64,000 nt of DNA from Egibacter rhizosphaerae (GCF_004322855.1 NZ_CP036402.1:434001-498000); one strand, 5' to 3'. Positions 24,546 through 33,775 are shown, counted from the first letter of the stretch. Numbers and translations: made by a program. The notes: generated by a model not told the origin, from the letters alone.

Positions 24546-24914
24546 ATGGGGTTGCCCGGCGAGGAGCCGTCGGCCGCTCGAGGGCTGTGGCGCCACCTCG
24601 CGGACTCGCCGCAGGCCCTGAAACCCGCGACCGGACAGTGGTCCGCGAGGCGGGCGGGAGACGGGCAGCTGGTGGGGGCCGCGGGCCACGTCGACTGGCC
24701 CGCCGACATCGCCCACGTCGGGATCATCGTGGCTCCCACCTTCCGGGGACGTGGACACGCCGGCCCGCTGGCCGCCGCAGCAACCCGGCGCGCGATCGCG
24801 GCTGGCCGATGCCCGCAATGGCGCAGCGCCACGGCGAACGAGGCCTCACTCGCCACGGCCGCACGCGTTGGCTACCAGGTCTTCGGCCGCCAGCTCAGCT
24901 TCCGGCTCGCGTGA
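24546..24914 (+). pseudogene. Truncated GNAT acetyltransferase
   Basis: About 120 residues match only the C-terminal half of a GNAT enzyme: strand IAHVGIIVAPTFRGRGHAG with the acetyl-CoA pyrophosphate loop, then SATANEASLATAARVGYQVF. The N-terminal acceptor half, usually 100 or more residues, is missing, and the upstream DNA is occupied by the divergent phosphotransferase start. It is therefore more likely a remnant than a working enzyme, although a short active protein is not excluded. Confidence 0.5.
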
Positions 24915-25119
24915 GGCCACCGGGCGCCTCGACGGTCAGGGCTGGCCAGTACCGGTGGCGACGTGCCCGGGCGGACCGACGACGGAGTAGCGCGCGCACA
25001 CGAAGGCCTTGTTCTGCCCGAGCTCAGCAGCGCGGCGGTGACGTGGCGCGAGGGCGAGACCCGACCCCCTGCCCCGGCGAGCACCGCGTTCGGTAGATCG
25101 CCAGGGCTTCGCCGTGCTG

Positions 25120-25146
25120 TGTCACAGGAGCGGCGCCTGCGTCGTC
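25120..25146 (+). promoter_or_regulatory. Probable ECF41 sigma-factor promoter
   Basis: TGTCACA at 25120-25126 and CGTC at 25143-25146, separated by 16 bp, match the promoter motif known for ECF41 sigma factors. It lies about 40 bp upstream of the CMD-membrane gene start, which begins the operon ending with the ECF41 gene itself. This implies autoregulation. Confidence 0.7.
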
Positions 25147-25183
25147 GAGATGGGTAAAGGTCGCTTTCGACGGGAGGTGTGTG

Positions 25184-26239
25184 ATGCGGTGGGTGCGCGC
25201 AGGGTTGGCCGTGCTTGCGGTGGGCCAGCTGGTGCCGGGGATGTGGGCGCTGGCGGCGCCGCGGCACTTCTACGAGTCGTTTCCTGGGGTCGGGTCGGCG
25301 TGGGTGGCCGCCGACGGGCCGTTCAACCATCATCTCGTGGTCGACGCCGGGGCGGGGTTCGCCGCGACCGGCCTCGTCCTCGCCGTGGCCGTGTGGGTCG
25401 CGTCGCGGGCTGTGCGGGCGGTCGCCCTGGCCGGTTATCTCGTGCACGCGGTGCCGCACCTGGCCTATCACGTCGCGCATCCGCCGTTGCCGCTGGGCCC
25501 GGTCGAGCAGGCGCTGACGTGGCTACCGTTGGCCGGCGGAGTCGGACTCGCGGTAGTCCTGCTCCTCGTCATGGCGGTACGTAGCCCCCCCGCGCGCGCT
25601 TCTGCCCGCCCGGACTCCCGTCCCGGCGCCGGCCCAGTGCCTGCGCCGTCGAGGTCGGGTTTCTCGGGCGGTCGGATCTCCGGGATCGGAGGATCGCCCC
25701 GCAACCCGCTGCTGCGGCTGGGCTTCATCGCGGCCCGCCGGCGGCTCGGGGCGATCCCCGAGGCCTGGCGGGTCACCGCCCGGGTGCCCAGGGTCGCGTT
25801 GGCGCGGATGGCCGGCGACGCGGCGCATCAGCGGACCCGGCTCGCCCCGGCCAGCGTGGGCGCGGTCGCGCAGCTGCACGCCGCGACGCTGGTCGAGTGC
25901 GCGTTCTGCGTCGACATCGGCACTGCGGCCGCCGTCGACGCTGGGGTCACCCGCGAGCAGATCCGCGACCTGCCCCGCTGGCGTGACAGCGACCGGTACG
26001 ACGACGACCAACGGCTCGCGCTGTCCCTGGCCGACGCGATGACGGCCACCCCTGCAGAGGTGCCCGGCGACCTCGTTGACGCGCTCGTCACCCGCTTCGG
26101 CGCCGACGCGACCGTCGAGCTCGCCACCGCGGTGGGCCACGAGAACGCCCGCGCCCGGACCAACCGGGCGCTCGGTGTGCCCCCGCAAGGGTTCGCCGCC
26201 GCAGCCTCCTGCCCACTGCCCGAGCGGAGCCCGACATGA
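25184..26239 (+). CDS. Membrane protein fused to carboxymuconolactone decarboxylase (AhpD-like) domain
   Basis: This 351-aa fusion has, at residues 1-135, four hydrophobic helices (AGLAVLAVGQLVPGMWAL; GFAATGLVLAVAVWV; VALAGYLVHAVPHLAYHV; GVGLAVVLLLVMAV). A flexible Pro/Arg/Gly linker (135-170) leads to an AhpD/CMD domain with the redox pair CAFC (Cys239, Cys242) in TLVECAFCVDIGTAA. CMD-like proteins are the standard partners of ECF41 sigma factors; the membrane fusion is less usual and could make it a membrane-bound redox sensor. GGGAGG precedes ATG 25184. Its stop overlaps the sigma gene (ATGA). Confidence 0.85.
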   Translation: MRWVRAGLAVLAVGQLVPGMWALAAPRHFYESFPGVGSAWVAADGPFNHHLVVDAGAGFAATGLVLAVAVWVASRAVRAVALAGYLVHAVPHLAYHVAHPPLPLGPVEQALTWLPLAGGVGLAVVLLLVMAVRSPPARASARPDSRPGAGPVPAPSRSGFSGGRISGIGGSPRNPLLRLGFIAARRRLGAIPEAWRVTARVPRVALARMAGDAAHQRTRLAPASVGAVAQLHAATLVECAFCVDIGTAAAVDAGVTREQIRDLPRWRDSDRYDDDQRLALSLADAMTATPAEVPGDLVDALVTRFGADATVELATAVGHENARARTNRALGVPPQGFAAAASCPLPERSPT

Positions 26240-27087
26240 CGGGCGTGTTCGAGGCCGAGCGCGACCGGCTGTTCGCGATCGCCTACCGGATGCTCGGCAG
26301 CGTCGCCGACGCCGAGGACGTCCTCCAGGACGTCTGGCTCGCCTGGCAGCCCGTCGACCACCCAGAGGTGGCACGACCGGCCGCCTACCTCGCCCGGATG
26401 ACCACCAACCGCTGCCTCGACACGCTGCGCGCCGCCCGCCGCCACCGCGAGGCCTACGTCGGCCCGTGGCTGCCCGAACCGCTGCTGGCCACCGGCGACG
26501 CCGACGACGACGATGCCGAGCTCGCCGACTCGGTGCGCATCGCCTTCCTCGTCGCCCTCGAGTCCCTCTCCCCCGCCGAGCGCGCCGCGCTGGTGCTCCG
26601 CGACGCGTTCGGCTACCCCTACGACGAGCTCGCCGGCATCCTCGACCGCAGCGAGACTGCCTGCCGCCAGGTCGTGGCCCGCGCTCGACGCCACGTCCAA
26701 GCCCGCCGACCCCGCCAATCGGCCAACCCCGCCCACGCCGACGAGGTCGCTGCCCGGTTCCTCGCGGCCGCCCGCCACGGCGACCTCGACGGCCTCCTCG
26801 CCGTCCTGCACCCCGACGCCGAGCTCGTCAGCGACGGCGGCGGCAAGGCCAGCGCGGCCCGCCGCACCGTCACCGGCGCCGACCCCGTCGCCCGGTTCGT
26901 CGCCGGCATCGCCGCACGTCAACCCGACGCCGAGTACCGGCCCGTCCTCGTCAACGCCGCGCCCGGCGCGATCATGACCACCGCCGAGGGCCCCACGGTG
27001 ATCAGCATCGACATCGACGGCGAGCGGGTCACCCGCATCCACGTCATCCGAAACCCCGACAAGCTCACCCACGTACACCCTTCCTGA
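26236..27087 (+). CDS. ECF41-group RNA polymerase sigma factor with SnoaL-like extension
   Basis: This 283-aa sigma factor has sigma-2 (residues 1-70), sigma-4 (105-160) and a C-terminal SnoaL/NTF2-like domain. It carries all three ECF41 signatures: WLPEP (78-82) in the linker, DGGGK (200-204), and NPDK (273-276). In this group no classical anti-sigma factor is used; the C-terminal extension controls activity. It is translationally coupled to the CMD fusion and probably drives the promoter at 25120-25146. Its inducing signal is unknown. Confidence 0.93.
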   Translation: MTGVFEAERDRLFAIAYRMLGSVADAEDVLQDVWLAWQPVDHPEVARPAAYLARMTTNRCLDTLRAARRHREAYVGPWLPEPLLATGDADDDDAELADSVRIAFLVALESLSPAERAALVLRDAFGYPYDELAGILDRSETACRQVVARARRHVQARRPRQSANPAHADEVAARFLAAARHGDLDGLLAVLHPDAELVSDGGGKASAARRTVTGADPVARFVAGIAARQPDAEYRPVLVNAAPGAIMTTAEGPTVISIDIDGERVTRIHVIRNPDKLTHVHPS

Positions 27088-27590
27088 GCCCCCCGACGAC
27101 CTCACTCCGGCTCGGCTGACGGTTGGCGATCCCGTCGACCCTCGACGGCCCCACCGAGGGCACGCCCCCGCACGCGAGCAGCCTCGGCTCAACCGGAAGA
27201 GCCGACGTGCCCGAGGTGGATCGACCGTGCTGGAGCCTGCCATGCCCGACCACCCCCTCGGCGAAGCGCTGGCCGCCACGGTCGCGCTCGAGGCCGCCAC
27301 CGGCGCCGCCTGGCCCGCTGAAGACAGCGCCGCGCCTGCACCGGTGATCGGGCGACGGTTCGCGCGCGCCCACCGCCTTGCCCTGCAGTGCGCCAGTGAG
27401 CCGTTCGCGGATCGTCCGCTTGGCGGGGATCTTGCGGACCTTGACGAATCCGCCATAGCCGCCGAGTGCGCGACCGAGAATCCTGACCACCGGTGAACCC
27501 CTTCCCGGAAGGCGCCGCGTGGACCCTGCCCCGCACCGCCCACGAAGATCCTCGACAGACCTCTGGCCGGCCGGAATCCCTTGCGGGCCG
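27088..27590. other. Intergenic region without a supportable gene
   Basis: 503 bp between convergent genes. Open frames exist on both strands (for example minus 27065-27664), but none has a credible start, ribosome site or protein-like composition. It may hold decayed coding DNA; I see no clear structure. Confidence 0.4.
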
Positions 27591-27968
27591 TCACGCCGGA
27601 TCCGTCCGCGCGCTCCGGCCCCGGGCGCCGGCCAGCAACAGCGCCGGCAGCAGAAGCGCGACAACCGGCAGTACCAGCGCCCCCACGCTGAACCCTGTGA
27701 GCAGCGCGAAGCCGGCGGTGGTCGCCCATCCCATCCATGCAGCCAGCCACCTGCCCCGCACGATCCCCGTCATGAGCAGGGCCGCCGACGCGACGAACAC
27801 CAGCGCCTGTGGAGCGGGTCCCGACAACACGAAGGTCGGCTCGGCCGCAGACGCTTACGGAGCCGTCGCCGCGACCCGCCGTGCCGGTGCTCGCACCGCC
27901 GACATCAGCACGCCGTAGCTGGCGACCAGCCCACCGGCCGCCAGCGTCGCCCACCGCAGCCACCGCAC
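27591..27968 (-). pseudogene. Membrane protein gene with an in-frame TAA
   Basis: From GTG 27968 the frame begins with a membrane helix (RWATLAAGGLVASYGVLMSAV), meets TAA at 27857-27855, and then continues in the same frame with three further helices (ALVFVASAALLMTGIV; AAWMGWATTAGFALLTGFSV; ALVLPVVALLLPALLLAG). Without the stop it would encode a 125-aa four-helix protein. Two separate short proteins are possible, with a GTG at 27830 available for the second. It is downstream of the DUF6069-like gene on the same strand. Confidence 0.5.
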
Positions 27969-28042
27969 GCATCGTCCCTGCCTCTGGCGTCCCGGATCGT
28001 GCGGCCGTTGACCGAGCACCTCACCCGCCCTGCCGTGCGCAG

Positions 28043-28507
28043 TCACTCATGCACGGCCCGTTGCCTATGTACCACCGTGACCTTTGTTGCGGCTACCACA
28101 AAGGCGGCACCGGTCGTCACGTGCATCGTCGCCAGCAGCACGCCGGTCGCGGTGTCGTGGCCACCCGCCAGCGGACCGGCGGCCGATGCCACGGCGACCA
28201 CGCCCCCTACGGTCGCCAGCATGGTTACCCACCGGCGCGACCGCCGAGCAGCCAGCGCCAGCAGCGCCGCACCGGCGGCGAACGGGAGAAGGGTCGTCAG
28301 GAGCACCTTGACAACGCCCACCTCCAGGTCCGGCTCGCCGATGGCTGGGTCCACGACGAAGCTGGCGTCCGCTGCACCTCCGATCGCCCACAGCGACACG
28401 TTGACCACGATCGCCGCCGCAGCGCCGACGGTCGTAGCTCTGACGACCGCGGGGTTCCGGGGACCGCTACTCGTTGGTGATGAGGTGATCGTTGAAGCTG
28501 TCTCCAT
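28043..28507 (-). CDS. DUF6069-like membrane protein
   Basis: This 154-aa protein has a short Ser/Thr-rich N-terminus and four membrane helices (VGAAAAIVVNVSLWAIGG; VVKVLLTTLLPFAAGAALLALA; MLATVGGVVAVASAAGPLAGG; MHVTTGAAFVVAA). The arrangement and the GHDTATGVLLATMH motif fit the DUF6069 group of actinobacterial membrane proteins, whose function is unknown. GGAGGAG lies upstream of the ATG. The gene probably leads a short operon with the TAA-containing membrane gene downstream. Confidence 0.7.
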   Translation of the reverse strand: METASTITSSPTSSGPRNPAVVRATTVGAAAAIVVNVSLWAIGGAADASFVVDPAIGEPDLEVGVVKVLLTTLLPFAAGAALLALAARRSRRWVTMLATVGGVVAVASAAGPLAGGHDTATGVLLATMHVTTGAAFVVAATKVTVVHRQRAVHE

Positions 28508-28628
28508 GGTCTTCTCCTCCGGGAGAGGCCGGTGCGTGCGACCGAGCGCCGCAAGGTCTTGCGGTCCCCCTTCTCCCCATACGACGTCGCAGCCGGTCCG
28601 AATGTGACACCGCCCCGAGCAGCAGCGC

Positions 28629-29252
28629 TCATCCGACGAACGCGCCGACCAACAGGCCGATGATCTGCGGCGCGAATGCGGCGAGCAGCCCGCCGGCCAC
28701 CCCGAGGAAACTCGCGACAACGGCAAGGGTGCCCCCACCCCGCCGCCTCAAGTACGACCAGCTCGCCAAGAGGAACAGGATCCCACCGAGCGCGAACCAC
28801 GGTCCCCAGACGACCCCGTACCACCAGGCCTCGCCCTCGAGCGGATCGACGGTGACCAGAAAGCTGAGGTACTGGCCACCGTGCGCGGCGAGGAGCGCGC
28901 CCGCGCCGCAGGAGGGGAGCAACAGGAACGCCGGGGGCACCGCCTGGCCGCCGACCCCCGGGAGCACGCGTGGGAAGACAGCGCCCCAAGCACGCACGAG
29001 CGCGAGCCCGAGGACCGTGCCGACCGCGAGCATGACCGTTACCCACCACAGGGCTGCCAAGACCCCTGGATCGCGGGCAGCGGCGGCAGCCTGGAGCCCT
29101 TCCGAGATCGTCCCGAGGCCCACGGTTCCTCCGAGCGCCCAGTAGAGACTGCGAATCCCGAACGCGGCGGCCCAGAACGCCGCCGCATAGCCCGCCCAAC
29201 GGTCGATGGCCGGGAGGGCTCGGCGCTGCTGCTCGCGAAGGCCTCGACCCAT
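28629..29252 (-). CDS. DUF3995-like membrane protein
   Basis: This 207-aa protein starts with a basic segment (MGRGLREQQRR), then five membrane helices. The first contains WAGYAAAFWAAAFGIRSLYWALGG, cited here only by its key residues Trp, Tyr, Arg, Tyr-Trp-Ala-Leu-Gly-Gly, which recall DUF3995 proteins. AGGAAGGGG precedes the ATG at 29252. Role unknown. It is followed by about 120 bp before the DUF6069-like gene, so co-transcription is possible. Confidence 0.65.
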   Translation of the reverse strand: MGRGLREQQRRALPAIDRWAGYAAAFWAAAFGIRSLYWALGGTVGLGTISEGLQAAAAARDPGVLAALWWVTVMLAVGTVLGLALVRAWGAVFPRVLPGVGGQAVPPAFLLLPSCGAGALLAAHGGQYLSFLVTVDPLEGEAWWYGVVWGPWFALGGILFLLASWSYLRRRGGGTLAVVASFLGVAGGLLAAFAPQIIGLLVGAFVG

Positions 29253-29510
29253 CGGGTGCCCCTTCCTGCTACTCGCACCGAGCCCCGGGTCCCCGTCTGA
29301 TGAGGGAGACCTCGATGGCGGAGGCCGACTGCGGTCTAACATCCCTCGCCAGAGGCTGCGAGGTTGGACCGAACAGCCAGGCGGGCCCGAGAGCAGGTAA
29401 GGGTGCTCACCGTCAGTAGTGGATGCCGGGCCTTGCGACAGCACCCTCCCGAGCGGCGATGATAGCGGCTGACGTTGCGCGTTTGAACTCGTCCGCATCG
29501 TGGAGGTGCT

Positions 29511-30101
29511 ATGCCCAACCCGGATCCCAAGGCCGACTTGCACCGCTACCTCCAGGTGGCCCGTGACGCGCTGCTGTGGAAGCTCAACGGCGTATCGGAA
29601 TACGACGTTCGCCGCCCGCTAGTGCGAACAGGCACGAACCTACTTGGGCTCGTCAAGCACCTGGCAGGGGTCGAGGCGGGTTACTTCGGCGCGGTCTTCG
29701 ATCGCCCGTTCACAGAGTCGCTGCCCTGGATGGACGACGAGGAGCCGAACACGGACATGTGGGCGACGGTCGAGGAGTCCCGAGACGACATCGTCGCCCT
29801 CTATCGGCGGGTCTGGACCCACGCTGACGCCACCATCGACGCGGTCGATTTGAGCACGGTTGGGTTCGTTTCCTGGTGGCCGGAGGACCGGGCGCGAGCC
29901 ACGCTGCACACAATCCTCGTCCATGTGACCACCGAGAGCCACCGGCACGCCGGACACGCCGACATCGTTCGGGAACTGATCGACGGTGCCGTCGGGCACA
30001 GGCTGGGTGTCGACAATCTCCCAGACGTCGACCACGCGTGGTGGATGTCCCACCACGAGCGGCTGAAGCAGGTGGCACGGCAATTCGAAGGGCTCGGCTA
30101 A
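29511..30101 (+). CDS. DinB/DUF664-family protein
   Basis: This 196-aa four-helix-bundle protein of the DinB superfamily shows the metal-ligand histidine in LLGLVKHLAGVEAGYFG near residue 50 and a second cluster in ILVHVTTESHRHAGHADIVRE near residue 145. DUF664 members are thought to be thiol-dependent (mycothiol or bacillithiol) transferases. A canonical GGAGG stands before the ATG. It is monocistronic, divergent from the DUF3995-like gene. Confidence 0.85.
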   Translation: MPNPDPKADLHRYLQVARDALLWKLNGVSEYDVRRPLVRTGTNLLGLVKHLAGVEAGYFGAVFDRPFTESLPWMDDEEPNTDMWATVEESRDDIVALYRRVWTHADATIDAVDLSTVGFVSWWPEDRARATLHTILVHVTTESHRHAGHADIVRELIDGAVGHRLGVDNLPDVDHAWWMSHHERLKQVARQFEGLG

Positions 30102-30326
30102 CGACTGCGCGGTGCCGGGCACCACGTTGCCCCGTGACGTAGACGCGCCCGCGCGACAGCGCTCCAATATCCCCGAACTTCTCTGCTGGTGTCATGTACT
30201 CGAGCGTTTTGCGAGACGGGTATCCTGCGGTCGCTGCCCGCCCGCGCGACGCGTCATCGCTGCCTGCGCCACTGCCAGGGTGTAATGGGCACCGCTGCCG
30301 CGCGCTGCTTCAGACGAGTCGACGCA

Positions 30327-30542
30327 ATGAATGCGTCCAAGACCTTCCTGGCCCTGTTCATAGGCATGACCTTGACGGGAGCGGCGATCATCTTGTTGAT
30401 CCCTTCCCTGTTCGAGCCACACGAGCCGTATCTCGTGTGGGCGATAGGGATACTTGGCGGCCTCTTCGTCGTCCTCGCGGTAGGCGTGTTGTACTTGCGG
30501 CCCGCGAAGCCGCCTCCGCCCGAGCAGAACGCAGGCGAGTAG
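30327..30542 (+). CDS. Small two-helix membrane protein
   Basis: This is a 71-aa protein with two helices (FLALFIGMTLTGAAIILLI and YLVWAIGILGGLFVVLAVGVLYL) and a short Pro/Lys-rich cytoplasmic tail. The ribosome site is weak. No family recognised. The sequence is clearly protein-like and lower in GC than the flanks. Confidence 0.55.
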   Translation: MNASKTFLALFIGMTLTGAAIILLIPSLFEPHEPYLVWAIGILGGLFVVLAVGVLYLRPAKPPPPEQNAGE

Positions 30543-30707
30543 CAGCACCGAGGATGATGCGCCGGAAGCGGTTTACGTCGCCGCGTCCAGATGACCCGAT
30601 AGATCTGGCAAGCAAGCCCCGACCGAAGCAAGCGATCAGTCTCGGAGTGGCAGTTGGCGGGCACGAACGCCGCTGGGCCGCTGGAGGGTGCTCACCGATC
30701 CCGGCGG

Positions 30708-31310
30708 TTAGATCCATCCCTCTTCCCAGGCGCGATGGATGGCCGCGTGCCGGGTGGAGACTTGGAGCTTGGCCATCGCCGAGGACAGGTAGTTGCGCAC
30801 GGTGCCCGGCGCGAGGTGGACCGCCTCGGCGATGGCTTGGACCTCCTCGCCCGCGCGACCGGCGCGAAGGACGTCGAGCTCGCGCGCGGTCAGGGGGCAG
30901 GCGCTCTCGGTGAGCGCGGACGCGGCGATGTCGGGATCGACGTAGCGCTGGCCGTCGGCGACGCCGCGGAGGATCTCGGCGAGTCGCGTGGCGGGGGTGG
31001 TCTTCGGCACGAATCCGCTCACCCCGGCAGACAGCGCGCGGCGCAGCACGCCGGGCCGTGCGTGGCGGGTGACGAGCACGATGTGGGTGGACAGCTCGGC
31101 ACGGATCTCCTCTGCGGCACGCAAACCGTCGGCGGGAGGCATCTGGAGGTCGAGCACGGCGATGTCGGGTCGGTGCTCACGGGCGTGGATGACCGCATCG
31201 GTAGTGGTCGCCGCCTGGGCGACCACGGTCATGTCGTCCTCGAGGTCGAGGAGGGAGGCGAGAGCGCCGCGAACGAGGTCTTCGTCGTCGGCGAGCAGGA
31301 GCTTGATCAT
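30708..31310 (-). CDS. DesR-like LuxR-family response regulator
   Basis: This 200-aa regulator has a receiver domain with DDED acidic cluster and the phospho-acceptor in VLDLQMPPADG, and a LuxR HTH (LTARELDVLRAGRAGEE ... APGTVRNYLSSAMAKL). It is coupled to the kinase upstream by ATGA. In the DesK/DesR class such regulators commonly control the divergent ABC exporter; the palindromes at 32642-32666 are candidate sites. Confidence 0.9.
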   Translation of the reverse strand: MIKLLLADDEDLVRGALASLLDLEDDMTVVAQAATTTDAVIHAREHRPDIAVLDLQMPPADGLRAAEEIRAELSTHIVLVTRHARPGVLRRALSAGVSGFVPKTTPATRLAEILRGVADGQRYVDPDIAASALTESACPLTARELDVLRAGRAGEEVQAIAEAVHLAPGTVRNYLSSAMAKLQVSTRHAAIHRAWEEGWI

Positions 31311-32614
31311 GAGAGCTGCTCGTGTCCGACGGGGATCCAGGCGGTCAGGCCGAACCAGTCGTCGTCGTGCTCCCATTCGAGCGCACCCCCGGCCGCGCGC
31401 AGGCGCTCGGCGAGCGTGGCCAGACCCGTCCCGTCGGGGCTCGTGGCCTTGCCCGTGGCGTTCGCACCGTTGTTGCGCACGTCCAGGCGTGCGGTGGCGC
31501 CCTCGAGGGTCAGGGCGAGGCGGGCCTGGTCGGCGCGGCTGTGGCGCAGCACATTGGTGGTCGCTTCGCGCACGACGAGGCCGAGCAGGTGCCGGCCGGG
31601 GTCTTCGACCTCGTCGGCGGCGACCTGCGCGTCCCTGCTGAGACGGCCATCGATGCCTGCAGCGGCCAGCACGCGGGTGGCGTTGGTCAGTTCCGTACCG
31701 AGCGACGCCGTGCGGTAGCCCTGCACGATCCCGCGGGTGTCGGCCAGGGCTTGGCGAGCGAGGTCTTCGGCCTCCGCCATGTGCCCGGCAGCCGCGGCCG
31801 GGTCCGAGGCGGCCACCCGGCCGGCGAGCTCGCATTTGAGCGCGATGACTTGCAGATGGTGTCCCTGGATGTCGTGCAGGTCGGCGGCGAACCGTAGCCG
31901 CTCCTCCGCCACCGCCAGCGCGCCTTCTAGCTGTCTGGCCCTCTCGAGGCGCACGACGAGCTCCCAGTGGCGCAGCTCGGCCCTCGACGCCACCGCCACG
32001 CCGGCGACGAGCCCACCTTCGAGGACCAACCAGACCCACTCGAGGTTGCCGACGATCAGGAAGCGGGCCGCGGCCGCGACCACCGTGGCGACCAGCCCGC
32101 CCAGCAGCCCGGCGAGGACCCACCGTCGGCCAGCGACCGTCACGACGACCGCGATGTTGGCCACCGCAGGCACGGCGAACCACGACCCTTCCGGCTCGTC
32201 CGCCACGGCAGGCAACGGTGCAGCGTCAGCGACCTGCGCGAGCACCGCGTAGACCAGGCCCGCGACGACGGCAACGGCCACGAGCGGCGCGTCGCCCGCA
32301 TGCTCGTCCGGGCTCGCGGTCGCAGCCGCCGCAGCGATGCGCCGATCGATGAGACGGCCGGCGGCGAGCGACCCCGCGACGGCAGCCGCGACCGCGACAC
32401 CGAGGCCCACACCGAGCGGCCTGGTGGCCAGCGCTGCCGCGATCCCGATCATCCCGAGGGCGTAGACGATGCCGAGGCTCGACCAGCGGGTCTGCCGACG
32501 CATGCGGTCCAGGTCGGTACCAGTGTCGGCTGCCGGCCCCGCCATCGACGCCCGATCGCGGTGCGGTCCGCCGTCGGGAGCTGTCGTTTCGGGGCTCGGT
32601 TCCATGCGCTTCAT
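31307..32614 (-). CDS. DesK-like sensor histidine kinase
   Basis: This 435-aa membrane kinase has a soluble N-terminus of about 40 residues and five to six membrane helices up to about residue 200. A HisKA_3 domain follows with the phospho-histidine in ADLHDIQGHHL, then a HATPase (VVREATTNVLRHS, DVRNNGA, GTGLATLAERLRAAGG). The start is ATG 32614, with a second ATG at 32605 possible. It is divergent from an ABC exporter and likely senses membrane or drug stress and signals to the adjacent regulator. Confidence 0.88.
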   Translation of the reverse strand: MKRMEPSPETTAPDGGPHRDRASMAGPAADTGTDLDRMRRQTRWSSLGIVYALGMIGIAAALATRPLGVGLGVAVAAAVAGSLAAGRLIDRRIAAAAATASPDEHAGDAPLVAVAVVAGLVYAVLAQVADAAPLPAVADEPEGSWFAVPAVANIAVVVTVAGRRWVLAGLLGGLVATVVAAAARFLIVGNLEWVWLVLEGGLVAGVAVASRAELRHWELVVRLERARQLEGALAVAEERLRFAADLHDIQGHHLQVIALKCELAGRVAASDPAAAAGHMAEAEDLARQALADTRGIVQGYRTASLGTELTNATRVLAAAGIDGRLSRDAQVAADEVEDPGRHLLGLVVREATTNVLRHSRADQARLALTLEGATARLDVRNNGANATGKATSPDGTGLATLAERLRAAGGALEWEHDDDWFGLTAWIPVGHEQLS

Positions 32615-32641
32615 GATGCCCCAGCGCCAAGCGGTGCGCGG

Positions 32642-32666
32642 GTGACATCTGTCACGTATCGACGTG
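32642..32666. promoter_or_regulatory. Two adjacent palindromes between kinase and ABC exporter
   Basis: GTGACA-TC-TGTCAC (32642-32655) overlaps CACGT-ATCG-ACGTG (32653-32666). Both lie in the 120-bp divergent promoter region, so they are good candidates for binding of the DesR-like regulator. Confidence 0.5.
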
Positions 32667-32734
32667 AACAGCGCACACGAACCGGTGAGGTCCGGCACTA
32701 CCAACAGCCCGTCTCCGACGAGCACGGTGCCCCC

Positions 32735-33775
32735 ATGAACACGACCAGCACCGGTGACCGCCACACCCGGCAGGGTGCGAGCGGAGCCACGACCGCCCCA
32801 TCCGCTCCCCCGACCTCCCCAGGGGCCCGACCGACCGCCGACGACGTGGCCGTAACGGCGACGGGACTGCGCTGCGCCTACGGCGACTACGAGGCGGTGC
32901 GCGGCATCGACCTCACCGCCTACCGCGGCGAGCTGCTGGCCGTGTTGGGCACCAACGGTGCCGGCAAGACCACCACCCTGGAAGCGCTCGAGGGCCGCCG
33001 CGCACCCGACGGCGGCGGGGTCCGAGTGTTGGGCATGGACCCGCGCCGCCAGCGCCGCCGCCTGGCCGCCCGCATCGGGGTCGTGCTGCAGGAATCCGCG
33101 CTGCCCGACGAGCTCACCCCCGCAGAGTTCCTCGCCCTGTGGCACAAGATGACCGGCGCAGGGAAGCTGGCCCACCGCCCCGTCGACGAGCAGCTCGCCC
33201 GCGTCGACCTCATGCACCGCCGCGACGTGCGCATCGGCCGGCTCTCGGGCGGGGAACGCCGCCGGCTCGACCTTGCGACCGCCTTGTCGGCCGACCCCGA
33301 GCTCCTCTTCCTCGACGAACCGACCGCCGGCCTCGATCCCGAGTCCCGGGCCGGCACCTGGGAACTGCTCCGCGACCTGCTCCGAACCGGCACGACGGCT
33401 GTGTTGACCACCCACTACCTGGAGGAGGCCGAGGCGCTCGCCGACCGGTTGGCGATCCTGCACGACGGCCGCATCGCCGTCGCCGGAGCCCTCGACGAGG
33501 TGCTGGCCGCCCGCGACGCCCGCATCCGCTGCGACCTCGACCCTGGCGCTCCCTCGCTGCCCCAGCCCCTCACCGGCCATGCCACTGTCACCCCGCAGCG
33601 CGACGGGCACCACATCGAGATCCGCACCCGCGATCTGGCCGACGACCTGGCGACACTCCTGGGCTGGTCACAAACCCACGCGGTGGCGCTGCGACACCTG
33701 CACGCCTCCGAGCCGACGCTGGCCGAAGTCTTCCACGACGTCGCCGGCACCACCCGCGAGGAGGCCACGATATGA
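32735..33775 (+). CDS. ABC exporter ATP-binding protein
   Basis: This 346-aa nucleotide-binding subunit has a disordered Thr/Pro-rich N-terminus of about 45 residues, Walker A (GTNGAGKTTTLEAL), Q-loop (VVLQESALP), signature RLSGGERRRLD, Walker B (ELLFLDEPTAGLDP) and H-loop (TTHYLEEAE). A C-terminal extension matches drug/lipid exporter ATPases. Its stop overlaps the permease start (ATGA). The neighbouring DesKR-like pair suggests induction by membrane or antibiotic stress. Confidence 0.95.
   Translation: MNTTSTGDRHTRQGASGATTAPSAPPTSPGARPTADDVAVTATGLRCAYGDYEAVRGIDLTAYRGELLAVLGTNGAGKTTTLEALEGRRAPDGGGVRVLGMDPRRQRRRLAARIGVVLQESALPDELTPAEFLALWHKMTGAGKLAHRPVDEQLARVDLMHRRDVRIGRLSGGERRRLDLATALSADPELLFLDEPTAGLDPESRAGTWELLRDLLRTGTTAVLTTHYLEEAEALADRLAILHDGRIAVAGALDEVLAARDARIRCDLDPGAPSLPQPLTGHATVTPQRDGHHIEIRTRDLADDLATLLGWSQTHAVALRHLHASEPTLAEVFHDVAGTTREEATI

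Noticed and set aside
27065-27664. 199-aa minus-strand frame
   Set aside because: It overlaps the ECF41 gene end and the TAA-split membrane gene, has no ribosome site and no recognisable fold.
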